64,000 nucleotides of DNA from Gemmata sp051859125 (lineage in GTDB: Bacteria > Planctomycetota > Planctomycetia > Gemmatales > Gemmataceae). The first letter of the stretch is position 1, and every line of letters begins with the position of its first letter. Positions 7,391 through 16,717 of the stretch are shown piece after piece. Location of the stretch: assembly GCF_051859125.1 (NCBI RefSeq), contig NZ_JBHYGG010000035.1, positions 14,771-78,770 on the forward strand. The letters run 5' to 3'. The notes below the pieces were generated by a model. The model worked only from the letters and a program-made list of their open reading frames with translations. It ran no database searches and had not been told where the DNA came from. The translations under genes were made by a program, and so were the position numbers.

Positions 7391-7449
7391 CGAACCCTGA
7401 GCGCCAGCGAGGGGGTGAGGCGCACCCCCTCGCTGGCGCTCAGGGTTCG
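7391..7449. repeat. Perfect 27-bp hairpin, AACCCTGAGCGC family
   Basis: Arms 7391-7417 and 7423-7449 are perfectly complementary over 27 bp with a 5-base loop. It lies between the divergent hydrolase and dCTP deaminase genes, so it is not simply a terminator. The same family occurs at 59946 (26 bp) and, with a different outer half, at 19676, 20909 and 50991. The remaining ~240 bases of this gap (7284-7586) show no gene and should hold two divergent promoters. Confidence 0.85.
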
Positions 7450-7586
7450 CCCGACATCACGCGCCTTACCTTGAGCCAACGGAACGGCGCGTGCGGGGTA
7501 AGATGGGGGTTTGTCGCTGGAGTCTGGGGTGCGGCTCTGCCGATTGACACGCTTACCGTCGATCGAAGAGGCGCAGGAGGCGACCC

Positions 7587-8159
7587 GTGGGCGTTCTACC
7601 CGACTGGCTCATCAAGCGTGACGTGAAGATCGAGCCGTTCGCCGAGGGGCAGCACCGGCCGGGCGTAATCTCTTACGGCGTCACGAGCTACGGCTACGAC
7701 GTCCGCGTGGACCGGCACTTCAAGGTGTTCACGAACGTCTGGGGCAGCACGGTCGATCCCAAGCACTTCGACCCGAAGTCGTTCGTGGACATCGAGGCCG
7801 ACTCGATCCTGATCCCGCCGAACAGCTTCGCCCTGGCCGAGACGGTCGAGTACCTCGAAATCCCGAGGGACGTGCTGTGCGTGTGCGTCGGGAAATCGAC
7901 CTACGCGCGGTGCGGGATCATCGTGAACGTCACCCCGCTGGAGCCCGAGTGGCGGGGCCGCGTGACCATCGAGATCAGCAACACGACGCCGCTCCCGGCG
8001 AAGATCTACTCCGGCGAGGGAATTGCTCAAATCATCTTCCTGAAGGCCGACGAGGTCTGCCGTACCAGTTATGCCGACAAGAAGGGCAAGTACCAGGACC
8101 AACCCGGCCTCACGCTGCCGATCGTGACTGGAAGCGGGGCGCCGCGCGGTAACACTTGA
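7587..8159 (+). CDS. dcd: dCTP deaminase
   Basis: A 190-residue dCTP deaminase, which converts dCTP to dUTP and ammonia to feed dTMP synthesis in the cytoplasm. The family motifs are present: S-Y-G-Y-D-V-R near residue 36, G-K-S-T-Y-A-R-C-G near residue 102 and P-L-E-P-E-W-R-G near residue 115, where the second Glu matches the catalytic residue, plus I-Y-S-G-E-G-I-A-Q. Length matches the ~188-residue branch. The GTG start at 7587 has a GGAGG ribosome site about 8 bases upstream. A ribonucleotide reductase follows, consistent with a deoxynucleotide-supply pair although the 159-base gap suggests separate promoters. Confidence 0.95.
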   Translation: MGVLPDWLIKRDVKIEPFAEGQHRPGVISYGVTSYGYDVRVDRHFKVFTNVWGSTVDPKHFDPKSFVDIEADSILIPPNSFALAETVEYLEIPRDVLCVCVGKSTYARCGIIVNVTPLEPEWRGRVTIEISNTTPLPAKIYSGEGIAQIIFLKADEVCRTSYADKKGKYQDQPGLTLPIVTGSGAPRGNT

Positions 8160-8189
8160 TGTTGCCCAATCGCAGGACCGCTCGCTCAC

Positions 8190-8225
8190 TACTGTACATT
8201 TAGCCAAACATCGTGTACACTCGTA
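8190..8225. promoter_or_regulatory. Imperfect dyad in the nrdJ upstream region
   Basis: CTGTACA and GTGTACA half-sites in opposed orientation lie within about 31 bases upstream of nrdJ, in an AT-richer patch. This could be an operator, but it does not match the NrdR box closely. No cobalamin riboswitch core is seen in the leader. Confidence 0.25.
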
Positions 8226-8318
8226 TCGGTCGCGGGCCAGGCCGCCCGAGCCGACCGGCAAGAGCACCGGTCGGCCCAACGGCTGCCCCCCGCGACCGAG
8301 TTCCCCCGGGAAGTTGTC

Positions 8319-11300
8319 ATGCAGATCGCTCGCCGGTTCACCCGCGAAGGCCAGGACCCGTTCGCTGGGCTGAACTTCGTCGCCCGGGGTTCCTCGATCC
8401 GGAACCCCAACGGCAGCGTCGTGTTCGAGATGAACGACGTGATGGTGCCGGAGAAGTGGTCGCAGGTGGCGGTCGACATCCTGGCGCAGAAGTACTTCCG
8501 CCGGGCCGGCGTCCCGCAGCGGCTGACGCGCGTCGCCGAGGAGGGCGTGCCGACGTGGCTCCAGCGCAGCGCCGCGGACTCGCCCGACACGCCGCTCGGC
8601 GGCGAGACCGACTCGCGGCAGGTGTTCCACCGGCTCGCGGGGTGCTGGGCGTACTGGGGCTGGAAGGGCGGGTACTTCTCGTCGGAGCGCGACGCGCGCA
8701 CGTTCTACGACGAAACGTGCTACATGCTCGCGGCCCAGATGGCGGCCCCGAACAGCCCGCAGTGGTTCAACACCGGTCTGCACTGGGGCTACGGCATCGC
8801 CGGCCCGGCACAGGGGCACTTCTACGTCGACCCCAACAAGAAGCAACTCGAGCGCTCGACCTCCGCGTACGAGCGGCCGGCGCCGCACGCGTGCTTCATC
8901 CAGCAGGTCACCGACGATCTGGTGAACGACGGCGGCATCATGGACCTGTGGGTCCGCGAGGCCCGCATCTTCAAGTACGGCAGCGGCACGGGCTCGAACT
9001 TCTCGGCGCTGCGCGGCGAGGGCGAGCCGCTCTCCGGGGGCGGGAAGTCGTCGGGCCTGATGAGCTTCCTCAAGATCGGCGACCGGGCGGCGGGGGCCAT
9101 CAAGAGCGGCGGGACCACGCGCCGCGCCGCGAAGATGGTCGTGCTCGACCTCGACCACCCGGACATCGAGGACTTCGTCAACTGGAAGGTGACCGAGGAG
9201 CAGAAGGTCGCGGACCTCGTCACCGGCTCCAAGCTGATGAACAAGCACCTGAACGCGATCCTCCGCGCGATTCAGACGCACCCGACCGCCGACGAGAAGT
9301 TCGACCCGATCAAGAACGCCGGGCTCCGCAAGGCGGTCCTGGAGGCCCGCGCCGCGCTGATCCCCGAGAACTACATCGCCCGGGTGATGCAGCTCGCGAA
9401 GCAGGGGTTCACGCACCTCGACGTCGAGGAGTACGACACCGACTGGACGTCGAAGGCGTACTACACCGTGTCGGGCCAGAACAGCAACAACTCGGTGCGG
9501 ATCACCAACGACTTCATGAAGGCGGTGGAGTCGAACGGCCCGTGGCACCTGTACTGGCGCACGGAGCTCGAGAAGGCCAAGGCGGAGAACCGCGCGCCGA
9601 AGGCGAAGAAGACGCTGAAGGCCCGCGAACTGTGGGACCAGATCGCCTACGCCGCGTGGAGCTGCGCCGACCCCGGCGTGCAGTTCGACACGACCTTCAA
9701 CGAGTGGCACACCTGCCCCGTCGACGGCCGCATCAACGCCACGAACCCGTGCTCGGAGTACGCCTTCCTCGACGACACGGCGTGCAACCTCGCGTCGCTG
9801 AACCTGCTCACGTTCTTCGACACGAAGGCCAACAAGTTCGACATCGACAGCTACAAGCACGCGGTGCGGATCTGGACGCTGATTCTTGAGATCAGCGTGT
9901 ACATGGCGCAGTTCCCGAGCCAGTCCGTCGCGCAGAAGTCGTACGACTTCCGCACGCTCGGCCTCGGGTACGCCAACCTCGGCGCGCTGCTCATGGTCCA
10001 AGGCATCCCGTACGACTCGGCCGAGGGCCGGGCGCAGTGCGGGGCGCTCACCGCGATCATGCACGCCGGGGCGTACGCGGCGAGCGCCGAGATGGCCGCC
10101 GAGGTCGGCACGTTCGACCGCTACCAGGCCAACCGCGACCACATGCTGCGGGTGATCCGCAACCACCGCCGCCCGGCGTACAACGCCGCCCCCGCCGAGT
10201 ACGAGGGGCTCACCGTCACCCCGGTCGGCATCGACGCCCGGTACTGCCCGCCCGAACTCGTCGCCGCGGCCCGAAGTGAGTCGGACCGGATGCTCGAACT
10301 CGGCGAGCGGCACGGGTTCCGCAACGCGCAGGTCACGGTCATCGCGCCGACGGGCACCATCGGCCTCATCATGGACTGCGACACGACCGGCATCGAGCCG
10401 GACTTCGCGCTGGTGAAGTTCAAGAAGCTCGCCGGGGGCGGGTACTTCAAGATCATCAACCAGTCGGTCCCGCCGGCGCTGGCGAAGCTCGGGTACGCCC
10501 CGTGGCAGGTGGACGACATCGTCCGGTTCTCGAAGGGCGCGGCGACGCTCAGCGGGTGCCCGCACGTGAACCCCGGCAGCCTCCGGGCCAAGGGGTTCAC
10601 CGACGAGGCGCTCAAGAAGGTCGAGCAGCAGCTCCCCGGCGCGTTCGAGCTGCCGTTCGTGTTCAACCGCTGGACCCTGGGCGACGACTTCCTCAAGAAC
10701 GTCCTCAAGGTGCCGGCCGAGAAGCTCGACGAGCCGGCGTTCGACCTGCTCGCGTACCTCGGGTTCTCGAAGCAGCAGGTCGCCGAGGCCAGCACGTTCG
10801 TGTGCGGCACCATGACCGTCGAGGGCGCGCCGCACCTGAAGGCCGAGCACCTCGCGGTGTTCGACTGTGCGAACAAGTGCGGCAAGACCGGCAAGCGGTT
10901 CCTGTCGTGGGAGTCGCACATCCGCATGATGGCGGCCGCCCAGCCGTTCATCAGCGGGGCGATCTCGAAGACGATCAACATGCCGCACGACGCGACCCTC
11001 GACGACGTGAAGAAGGCGTACTGGCTGTCGTGGCAGTTGATGACGAAGGCGAACGCGCTGTACCGCGACGGGTCGAAGCTGAGCCAGCCGCTGAACTCGG
11101 TGGCCGACTCGGCCGAGGCCGCGGTGCTGGCGAACGTGGTCGCCGAGCCCGAGCGGGAGCTGCGGCCCGAGCCGGTGCAGGTGGCCGAGCGGATCACCGA
11201 GCGGATCGTCCACCGGTACATCGCCCGCCGCCGCCGGCTCCCGGACCGCCGCGCCGGGTACACGCAGAAGGCCCGCATCGGCACCCACAAGATGTACATC

Positions 11301-12023
11301 CGCACGGGCGAGTACGACGACGGCACCCTCGGCGAGATCTTCATTGACATGCACAAGGAGGGCGCGGCCTTCCGGAGCATGACGAACTGCTTCGCCATCG
11401 CCGTGTCGCTCGGGCTCCAGCACGGGGTGCCGCTCGAGGAGTACCTCGACGCGTTCCTGTTCACCCGGTTCGAGCCGAACGGGATCGTGCAGGGGAACCC
11501 GTACATCAAGATGTCGACGTCGATCATCGACTACATCTTCCGGGAACTCGCGATCACGTACCTCGGCCGGCACGACCTGGCGCACGTCAACCCCGAGGAC
11601 CTGCGGGCCGACGCGCAGCACGACCCGGAGGACGACCCGGACTTCGAGACGGAAGAGGTGATCTCGGAGCGGACCGTGGACCCGAACGTCCCGTCGCAGT
11701 CGAAGCCGTCGCTGGCCCCGCCGCGGTCCACGCACCTGAAGCCGGGGAGTGCGGCGCCGGCCCCGGTGAACGCCCCGACCCCGCCGCGGATCAGCAACGA
11801 CGCCCGGCCCGCGAAGGCCGCCGCGACCGCAACCGCCCCGGCGGTCAACGTGCAACGCGGCAGCTACCAGCCGGTCGCCGGCTCGGTGGTCGACAAGATC
11901 CGCCAGGCGCGTGCGAAGGGGTACGAGGGCGACCCGTGCGCCAACTGCCAGGCGATGACGCTCGTGCGCAGCGGGGCGTGCATGCGGTGCGACACCTGCG
12001 GCGTCACCAGCGGCTGCGGGTGA
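8319..12023 (+). CDS. nrdJ: Vitamin B12-dependent (class II) ribonucleoside-diphosphate reductase
   Basis: A 1234-residue class II ribonucleotide reductase that makes deoxyribonucleotides with an adenosylcobalamin radical and needs no oxygen. Visible features: the redox Cys in A-C192-F-I-Q, the catalytic N-P-C-S-E motif at N476-C478-E480, a later P-T-G-T-I-G-L-I-M-D and the N-K-C-G-K-T-G-K segment. Residues ~1090-1190 form a low-complexity Pro/Ala linker. The last ~30 residues hold six Cys in C-x2-C, C-x2-C-x2-C and a final C-G arrangement, likely a zinc/redox tail. The length fits the long NrdJ form. The start is the ATG at 8319. A strong hairpin terminator follows. Confidence 0.96.
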   Translation: MQIARRFTREGQDPFAGLNFVARGSSIRNPNGSVVFEMNDVMVPEKWSQVAVDILAQKYFRRAGVPQRLTRVAEEGVPTWLQRSAADSPDTPLGGETDSRQVFHRLAGCWAYWGWKGGYFSSERDARTFYDETCYMLAAQMAAPNSPQWFNTGLHWGYGIAGPAQGHFYVDPNKKQLERSTSAYERPAPHACFIQQVTDDLVNDGGIMDLWVREARIFKYGSGTGSNFSALRGEGEPLSGGGKSSGLMSFLKIGDRAAGAIKSGGTTRRAAKMVVLDLDHPDIEDFVNWKVTEEQKVADLVTGSKLMNKHLNAILRAIQTHPTADEKFDPIKNAGLRKAVLEARAALIPENYIARVMQLAKQGFTHLDVEEYDTDWTSKAYYTVSGQNSNNSVRITNDFMKAVESNGPWHLYWRTELEKAKAENRAPKAKKTLKARELWDQIAYAAWSCADPGVQFDTTFNEWHTCPVDGRINATNPCSEYAFLDDTACNLASLNLLTFFDTKANKFDIDSYKHAVRIWTLILEISVYMAQFPSQSVAQKSYDFRTLGLGYANLGALLMVQGIPYDSAEGRAQCGALTAIMHAGAYAASAEMAAEVGTFDRYQANRDHMLRVIRNHRRPAYNAAPAEYEGLTVTPVGIDARYCPPELVAAARSESDRMLELGERHGFRNAQVTVIAPTGTIGLIMDCDTTGIEPDFALVKFKKLAGGGYFKIINQSVPPALAKLGYAPWQVDDIVRFSKGAATLSGCPHVNPGSLRAKGFTDEALKKVEQQLPGAFELPFVFNRWTLGDDFLKNVLKVPAEKLDEPAFDLLAYLGFSKQQVAEASTFVCGTMTVEGAPHLKAEHLAVFDCANKCGKTGKRFLSWESHIRMMAAAQPFISGAISKTINMPHDATLDDVKKAYWLSWQLMTKANALYRDGSKLSQPLNSVADSAEAAVLANVVAEPERELRPEPVQVAERITERIVHRYIARRRRLPDRRAGYTQKARIGTHKMYIRTGEYDDGTLGEIFIDMHKEGAAFRSMTNCFAIAVSLGLQHGVPLEEYLDAFLFTRFEPNGIVQGNPYIKMSTSIIDYIFRELAITYLGRHDLAHVNPEDLRADAQHDPEDDPDFETEEVISERTVDPNVPSQSKPSLAPPRSTHLKPGSAAPAPVNAPTPPRISNDARPAKAAATATAPAVNVQRGSYQPVAGSVVDKIRQARAKGYEGDPCANCQAMTLVRSGACMRCDTCGVTSGCG

Positions 12024-12054
12024 CCCCGAGTGAGCGATGACTGGCGATTAACGC

Positions 12055-12090
12055 GCACCCACCGAAGCGGCCCAGCCCTTCGGTGGGTGC
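12055..12090 (+). terminator. Perfect 13-bp hairpin after nrdJ
   Basis: GCACCCACCGAAG at 12055-12067 pairs perfectly with 12078-12090 around a 10-base loop, followed by a short GTGTTT. Its position 32 bases after the nrdJ stop supports a terminator role, although the T run is weak. Confidence 0.65.
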
Positions 12091-12176
12091 GGTGTTTACC
12101 GGGTGGTTGCCCCGCCGCGGCGGGCGGGGTAGCATCGCAGTGCGGGTTCTCTCCTCACTTCCAAGGGACGCTGCCC

Positions 12177-12776
12177 ATGTCGCGTATGTTCCTGTTCGCG
12201 TTTCTCATCGCGGCGATGCTCGGCCTCGCGGGCGAGGTGCGGGCCGACCCGGCCGAGGAGGCCTCCGTCAAGTTCGTCGAGAAGCTCGGCGGCACCGTCC
12301 AGCGCGAGAAGAAGTCGAAGAACGTCACCGAGGTGTACCTGATCAAGGCCCCGATTACCGACGCGGGCCTGAAGAGCCTTGCCGGCCTGAAGAACCTGAC
12401 CACGCTCGACCTGGGCCAGACGAAGGTCGGCGACGCGGGGGTGAAGCACCTCGCGGCACTGAAGAGCCTCACCGTGCTGCGGATGGAGAAGTCCGCCGTG
12501 AGCGACGACGGGCTCAAGGAGATCGGGAAGCTGACCGGGCTCGCCACGCTCGACCTGAGCGGCACCCAGGTCACCGACGCGGGCATGAAGGAACTCGCCC
12601 CGCTCACCGACCTGAAGAAGCTCCAGCTCAGCAACACGCGGCTCACTGACAAGGGGCTGAAGGAACTGGCCCCGCTCAAGGGGCTCACGTTCCTGGACGT
12701 GTCGGGGACCAACGTGACCGCGGCGGGGATCAAGGCGCTGAAGAAGGACGTGAAGGGCCGCGTCGTCGGGCCGTGA
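12177..12776 (+). CDS. Secreted leucine-rich-repeat protein
   Basis: A 199-residue protein with a clear signal peptide (M-S-R-M-F-L-F-A-F-L-I-A-A-M-L-G-L-A-G-E-V-R-A, cut near residue 23). The mature part carries about five 24-residue leucine-rich repeats of the pattern L-x-x-L-x-x-L-x-L-x-x-T-x-V-T-D-A-G-x-K, the ribonuclease-inhibitor-like style common in planctomycetes. It probably mediates protein binding outside the cytoplasm; no enzyme motif is seen. The start is the ATG at 12177, since in-frame codons before it would destroy the signal peptide. Confidence 0.88.
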   Translation: MSRMFLFAFLIAAMLGLAGEVRADPAEEASVKFVEKLGGTVQREKKSKNVTEVYLIKAPITDAGLKSLAGLKNLTTLDLGQTKVGDAGVKHLAALKSLTVLRMEKSAVSDDGLKEIGKLTGLATLDLSGTQVTDAGMKELAPLTDLKKLQLSNTRLTDKGLKELAPLKGLTFLDVSGTNVTAAGIKALKKDVKGRVVGP

Positions 12777-12790
12777 GTGCCGCACGGTGG

Positions 12791-12925
12791 GCGACTCGCT
12801 CCGCGAGTCGCGCCCCGGCGCACCGAAGGGAACCGTCTGGTGGCACAGGCCAGAGGCCTGTGCCACCAATCGATCCGGGCGGGGTACTCGTCATCGTGAC
12901 CGGTGTCACTCGCGGAGCGAGTGAC
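12791..12925. repeat. Cluster of three small perfect palindromes
   Basis: Between convergent genes lie GCGACTCGC/GCGAGTCGC (12791-12811), a 13-bp hairpin GGTGGCACAGGCC/GGCCTGTGCCACC (12839-12867) and GTCACTCGC/GCGAGTGAC (12905-12925). The middle one has the same core as the longer element at 58510-58567. The cluster may terminate both flanking transcripts. Confidence 0.75.
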
Positions 12926-12937
12926 CTACCTTGGCCG

Positions 12938-14494
12938 TCACGGCGCGTCGTACTTGAACGGCGCGGCCCCGATGCCGCCGCGGAGGTTCGGGTTCACCGG
13001 GCGGCTGGCCATCTTCTCGGCAGCCGCCTTCTCGTCGGCCTCGCGCTCGGCGGTCTCGGCCGCGGTCTCGGCGTCCTCCTTCTCCTGCGAGATCGACTTC
13101 AGGCTCAGCGCGATCCGCCGCGTCTCGGGGTCGACGCTCAGCACCTCGACCTGAACGACCTGCCCCTCCTCCACCACGTCGCGGACCCGCCGCACCCGCT
13201 GGGTGGAGAGTTCGGAGACGTGGACGAGCCCCTCGACGCCCGGCTCCAGCTCCACGAACGCGCCGAACTCGGCGACCCGCGTGACCTTCCCCTGCAGCCG
13301 GGCCCCGGCCTTCACCCGGTCGGCGAACTCGGTGAACGGGCTCGTGATGAGTTCCTTCACGCTCAGGCCGATCTTGCGGGCGTCGCGGTCCACCCGGGTC
13401 ACCTTCACCTCGACCTGCTGGCCGATCTTGACGACCTCGTTGAGGTCGTTGACCCGCTGCCACGAGAACTCGGAGATCGGGATCAGCCCGTCGGCCCCGC
13501 CCAGGTCCACGAACGCGCCGAACGCCTTGATGCTCTTCACGATCCCCTTGAGGACCGCCCCCTCCTGGATCGTGGCCCAGAACTGCTCGGCCTTCTGCTG
13601 CCGCTCGCGCTCCATGATCGCCCGCCGGCTGACGATCAGGTTCCGCTCCTCGGGGTCCAGTTCCACGACCTGCACGCGGAGCCGCTGGTTGATGAACTGG
13701 TCGATGTCCTCGACCCGGTACATGTCGAGCTGGCTCGCGGGGAGGAACCCCTTGATCCCGTTCACCTCGATCGTCAGGCCGGTCTTGTTCTTGTTGGTGC
13801 CGGTGACCTTCGCCTCGACGATCATGTGCAGCGACACGCTCGACCAGTCCGTGACCGACTGGACCGACCCCTCGCGGGTCAGGAGGAGCAGCCCGTTGGC
13901 CGCGTCGTACCGGTCGATGTCGAACTCGACCACGTCGCCGACCTTGGGGGCGGCCCCGTCGAACTGTTCGAGCGGGAGCAGCCCCTGGCCGCGGCCGCCG
14001 GGCACCTCGACGAACACGTCCTGCCCGTGGATGCTGACCACGCGGCCCGACTTCCGCTGGCCGGGGGTGCGGGCCCCGGTGCTCCGCTGGCCGGTGTGCG
14101 CGGCCGACGCCTCGAGCTCCGAGAACCCGCTGATCGCCTGGTTCAGCTCGTCCTCGATCATCTTGTCGAGTTCGCGGTTGTTCGGCTTGAACCCCTTGAA
14201 CCCGCCCTCGGACAGGTTCGCCGGCATCCCGCCCACGTTCAGCGGCTTGTCGCGGGGCGGCTTGTCGCCCGCCGGGAACCCGCGGGACGCACCGCCGGGC
14301 CGCGGGCCGCCGGGCTTGGGCGGCCCGCCGCGGTTGTTGCTGCCGGGGCCGGCCGGCACGCCGGGACCGCGGTACCCGGTCGCGGGCGGCGGCTTCGGGG
14401 CCGCCACGGGCGCAGGTGCGGGGGTCGGGGCCGGGGCCGGGGCGGCGGTATTCTCAGCGGCGGGGGGGGTCGGCGGGGTCGGTTCGGTGCTCAT
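12938..14494 (-). CDS. S1 RNA-binding protein with four S1 domains (bS1-like)
   Basis: A 518-residue protein. Residues 1-95 are Pro/Ala/Gly-rich and look disordered. Four S1 (OB-fold) RNA-binding domains follow at about 148-212, 218-290, 303-373 and 388-458; domains 3 and 4 show the classic K-A-F-G-A-F-V-D-L and A-E-F-G-A-F-V-E-L with G-L-I/V motifs. The tail is Glu/Ala-rich. It may be the ribosomal protein S1 that recruits mRNA to the 30S subunit, or a separate S1-domain RNA-binding protein; the long N-terminal extension is unusual for S1. The start is the ATG at 14494, with GGAGG eleven bases before it. Confidence 0.85.
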   Translation of the reverse strand: MSTEPTPPTPPAAENTAAPAPAPTPAPAPVAAPKPPPATGYRGPGVPAGPGSNNRGGPPKPGGPRPGGASRGFPAGDKPPRDKPLNVGGMPANLSEGGFKGFKPNNRELDKMIEDELNQAISGFSELEASAAHTGQRSTGARTPGQRKSGRVVSIHGQDVFVEVPGGRGQGLLPLEQFDGAAPKVGDVVEFDIDRYDAANGLLLLTREGSVQSVTDWSSVSLHMIVEAKVTGTNKNKTGLTIEVNGIKGFLPASQLDMYRVEDIDQFINQRLRVQVVELDPEERNLIVSRRAIMERERQQKAEQFWATIQEGAVLKGIVKSIKAFGAFVDLGGADGLIPISEFSWQRVNDLNEVVKIGQQVEVKVTRVDRDARKIGLSVKELITSPFTEFADRVKAGARLQGKVTRVAEFGAFVELEPGVEGLVHVSELSTQRVRRVRDVVEEGQVVQVEVLSVDPETRRIALSLKSISQEKEDAETAAETAEREADEKAAAEKMASRPVNPNLRGGIGAAPFKYDAP

Positions 14495-14583
14495 CGTCGG
14501 TCCTCCATTCGTTCTGTGAAACTTATCAGGCCGGGGGAAGCGCGACAACGGAACGTGCTAGGCGAGGCACCACGAACCCAGAA

Positions 14584-14721
14584 GACCCAGGGTTTACACC
14601 CTGGGCTACGCACTGTCGTCCCTCCGGGACTTCAAACCAACCAATTACCCGAGCCCCCGAAGGGGGCGGCAGTCCGTAGCCCAGGGTGTAAACCCTGGGT
14701 CCGACGGTGTAAACCCTGGGT
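14584..14721. repeat. Composite palindrome, ACCCAGGGTTTACACCCTGGG family
   Basis: The outer arms carry GACCCAGGGTTTACACCCTG and its complement. The inner part has hairpins around GTCCCTCCGGGAC and GCCCCCGAAGGGGGC. A second partial right arm (GTGTAAACCCTGGGTCC) is repeated at the end (14706-14721). The same family is at 62870-62989. It lies between divergent genes. Confidence 0.8.
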
Positions 14722-14760
14722 CCACTGGGTGGGTGCCGGGGCGGCCACTAGAATCGCCCC

Positions 14761-15744
14761 ATGTCTTCAGAGACCCGACACCGGCTGTGGTTCGCTGCGA
14801 AGACCGCCCTGGCGCTGGCCGTCGTCGCCGGGGTGGCGCGGTACTTCCACACCATCCTGACGCACGCCGACTTCGACCCGCGGCAACTGCGGGTGCGGCT
14901 CGACCTGCTCGTACCCGCCGGCGCGCTGTACCTCCTCGCGCACTGCTGCTGGGCGACGTTCTGGGTGAGGTTGCTGCACAACCAGGGCGTCGCCGTGTCG
15001 TGGGGGCTCGGGCTCCGGGCGTACTTCGTCAGCCAGCTCGGCAAGTACGTCCCCGGGAAGGCGTGGGTGATCCTGCTGCGGGTCGGCATCCTGCGGCACT
15101 ACGGCGGGCACCCGCTCCCCGTCGCCGTGACCGCGACCTACGAGGCGCTGTGCAGCATGGCCGCGGGGGCGCTGCTGGCCGTTCTGCTCCTCCCGCAACT
15201 GGGCGTGCTGCCCGTGGACCTGTCGAGCAACGTCGCGGCGCTGCTCGCGGTGGCGGCGCTGCCGGTGGCGCTGGGCGTACTGAACAAGCTCGCGGCGCGG
15301 GTCGTCGCGAAGAAGCGTGGGCCGGACGCGCGGCCGCTGCCGGCCCCGTCGGTGTTCCTGCTCGCACAGGGGCTCGTTCACGGGGCGGTCGGGCACGGCC
15401 TGCTCGGGCTGAGCCTCGGGCTGACGATCGCCGCCGTCGCCCCGCAATCGGCCGCGCTCACCGAGACGTACCCGGCCGACCTCGGCGCGTCGGCGATCGC
15501 GTACGTCGCGGGGTTCGTCGCGCTCGTCGTCCCCGGGGGGTTGGGCGTGCGCGAGTACGTCCTGAAGGTCGCGCTGACGCCGCGGTTCGCCGAGGCGCTC
15601 GGCCCGCAGGAGGCCGCGGGGCTGGCGGTCGTGATCGCGCTCGTCCTCCGGCTCGTGTGGACCGCCGCCGAGGTCCTGGTCGCCGCCGCTCTGTACCTCC
15701 TTCCCGCACCCGCACCCACCTTCCCGCCGCACCACAATGCCTGA
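14761..15744 (+). CDS. UPF0104 / lysylphosphatidylglycerol-synthase-TM-like membrane protein
   Basis: A 327-residue integral membrane protein with about eight hydrophobic segments. It carries the two markers of the UPF0104/LPG_synthase_TM (flippase-like) family: G-K-Y-V-P-G-K-A-W near residue 96 and V-P-G-G-L-G-V-R-E near residue 257. Members move or modify polar lipids or polyprenyl-linked sugars across the inner membrane. It overlaps the following glycosyltransferase by 8 bases, so the pair is probably co-translated and may act in the same glycolipid or cell-envelope pathway (inference). Confidence 0.85.
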   Translation: MSSETRHRLWFAAKTALALAVVAGVARYFHTILTHADFDPRQLRVRLDLLVPAGALYLLAHCCWATFWVRLLHNQGVAVSWGLGLRAYFVSQLGKYVPGKAWVILLRVGILRHYGGHPLPVAVTATYEALCSMAAGALLAVLLLPQLGVLPVDLSSNVAALLAVAALPVALGVLNKLAARVVAKKRGPDARPLPAPSVFLLAQGLVHGAVGHGLLGLSLGLTIAAVAPQSAALTETYPADLGASAIAYVAGFVALVVPGGLGVREYVLKVALTPRFAEALGPQEAAGLAVVIALVLRLVWTAAEVLVAAALYLLPAPAPTFPPHHNA

Positions 15745-16717
15745 CGCCGCCGACCCCGGCCTGCTGTCGCTCGTGATCCCCGTGTTCAACGAGCACGACA
15801 GCCTCGCTCCACTGTTGACTGAGATCACAGAAGTCGTCGCCGGGATCGACCTGCGGGTCGAGGTGATCTTCGTGGACGACGGCAGCACCGACGGCTCGTG
15901 GCAACTGGTCCGCGAGCTGGCCGCGAAGGACGAGCGGGTCCGCGGGGTCCGGTTCCGGCGGAACTTCGGCAAGGCCGCGGCGCTGGAGGCCGGGTTCAAG
16001 GCGGCCCGCGGCGGCGTAGTGATGACGCTCGACGCCGACCTCCAGGACGACCCGCACGAGATCCCCAACTTCCTCAAGGCGGTCCGCGGCGGGCTCGACG
16101 TGGTGAGCGGGTGGAAGAAGGTGCGGCTCGACCCGATCCACAAGACGTTCCCGAGCCGCGTGTTCAACCGCATGGTCGGGGTGGTCACCAAGGTCCACCT
16201 GCACGACCACAACTGCGGGTTCAAGGCGTACCGGGCCGACGTGCTCCGCGAGCTGCACCTGTACGGCGAGATGCACCGGTTCGTGCCGGTGCTGGCGGCC
16301 GGCCGCGGGTTCAAGGTCGGCGAGCTGGCGATCCACCACCGGCCGCGGCAGTTCGGGCGGTCGAAGTACGGGTGGCAGCGGTTCGTGAAGGGGTTCCTCG
16401 ACCTGGTGACGGTCCACTTCCTGACGAAGTTCGGCCGCCGCCCGCAGCACCTCCTCGGCAGCTACGGACTGCTCGCCACCGGCCTCGGGTTCCTCGGCTT
16501 CTTCGCGCTGCTCGTGAACCTCGTTCTGCACCAGATCGACCCGGCCCTCGGCTTCGGGGCGGTGACGCAGCTCTACGTACTGGTGCTCTCGGGCGGGCTG
16601 GTGCTGGGCGGGGCGCAGTTCCTGTTCACCGGGCTGCTGGCCGAACTCGTCGTGGCGCGAAAAATGATGGAGCAGGAACCGTTCAGCGTCGTCGAACGCA
16701 CGCAGCAAAAGGAATGA
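15737..16717 (+). CDS. Family 2 glycosyltransferase, dolichyl/undecaprenyl-phosphate type
   Basis: A 326-residue GT2 enzyme of the DPM1/GtrB/ArnC type. The catalytic domain (~1-230) shows V-I-P-V-F-N-E near residue 14, V-D-D-G-S-T-D-G-S near residue 46, L-D-A-D-L-Q-D-D-P (DxD-like) near residue 98 and the Q-F-G-R-S-K-Y-G-W acceptor-loop motif near residue 205. Two transmembrane helices follow (~248-315). It likely transfers a sugar from a nucleotide donor to a polyprenyl phosphate at the cytoplasmic face. It begins 8 bases inside the preceding membrane gene. Its stop codon lies within the outer arm of the 16716 repeat. Confidence 0.92.
   Translation: MPDAADPGLLSLVIPVFNEHDSLAPLLTEITEVVAGIDLRVEVIFVDDGSTDGSWQLVRELAAKDERVRGVRFRRNFGKAAALEAGFKAARGGVVMTLDADLQDDPHEIPNFLKAVRGGLDVVSGWKKVRLDPIHKTFPSRVFNRMVGVVTKVHLHDHNCGFKAYRADVLRELHLYGEMHRFVPVLAAGRGFKVGELAIHHRPRQFGRSKYGWQRFVKGFLDLVTVHFLTKFGRRPQHLLGSYGLLATGLGFLGFFALLVNLVLHQIDPALGFGAVTQLYVLVLSGGLVLGGAQFLFTGLLAELVVARKMMEQEPFSVVERTQQKE

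Noticed and set aside
8160..8318. Cobalamin riboswitch before the B12-dependent reductase
   Set aside because: Neither the B12-box nor the conserved core could be found in this 159-base leader.
7596..11855. A 1419-residue minus-strand open frame
   Set aside because: It is a shadow of dcd and nrdJ on the other strand; its composition (Arg/Val/Leu/His-rich) is typical of antisense frames in high-GC DNA.
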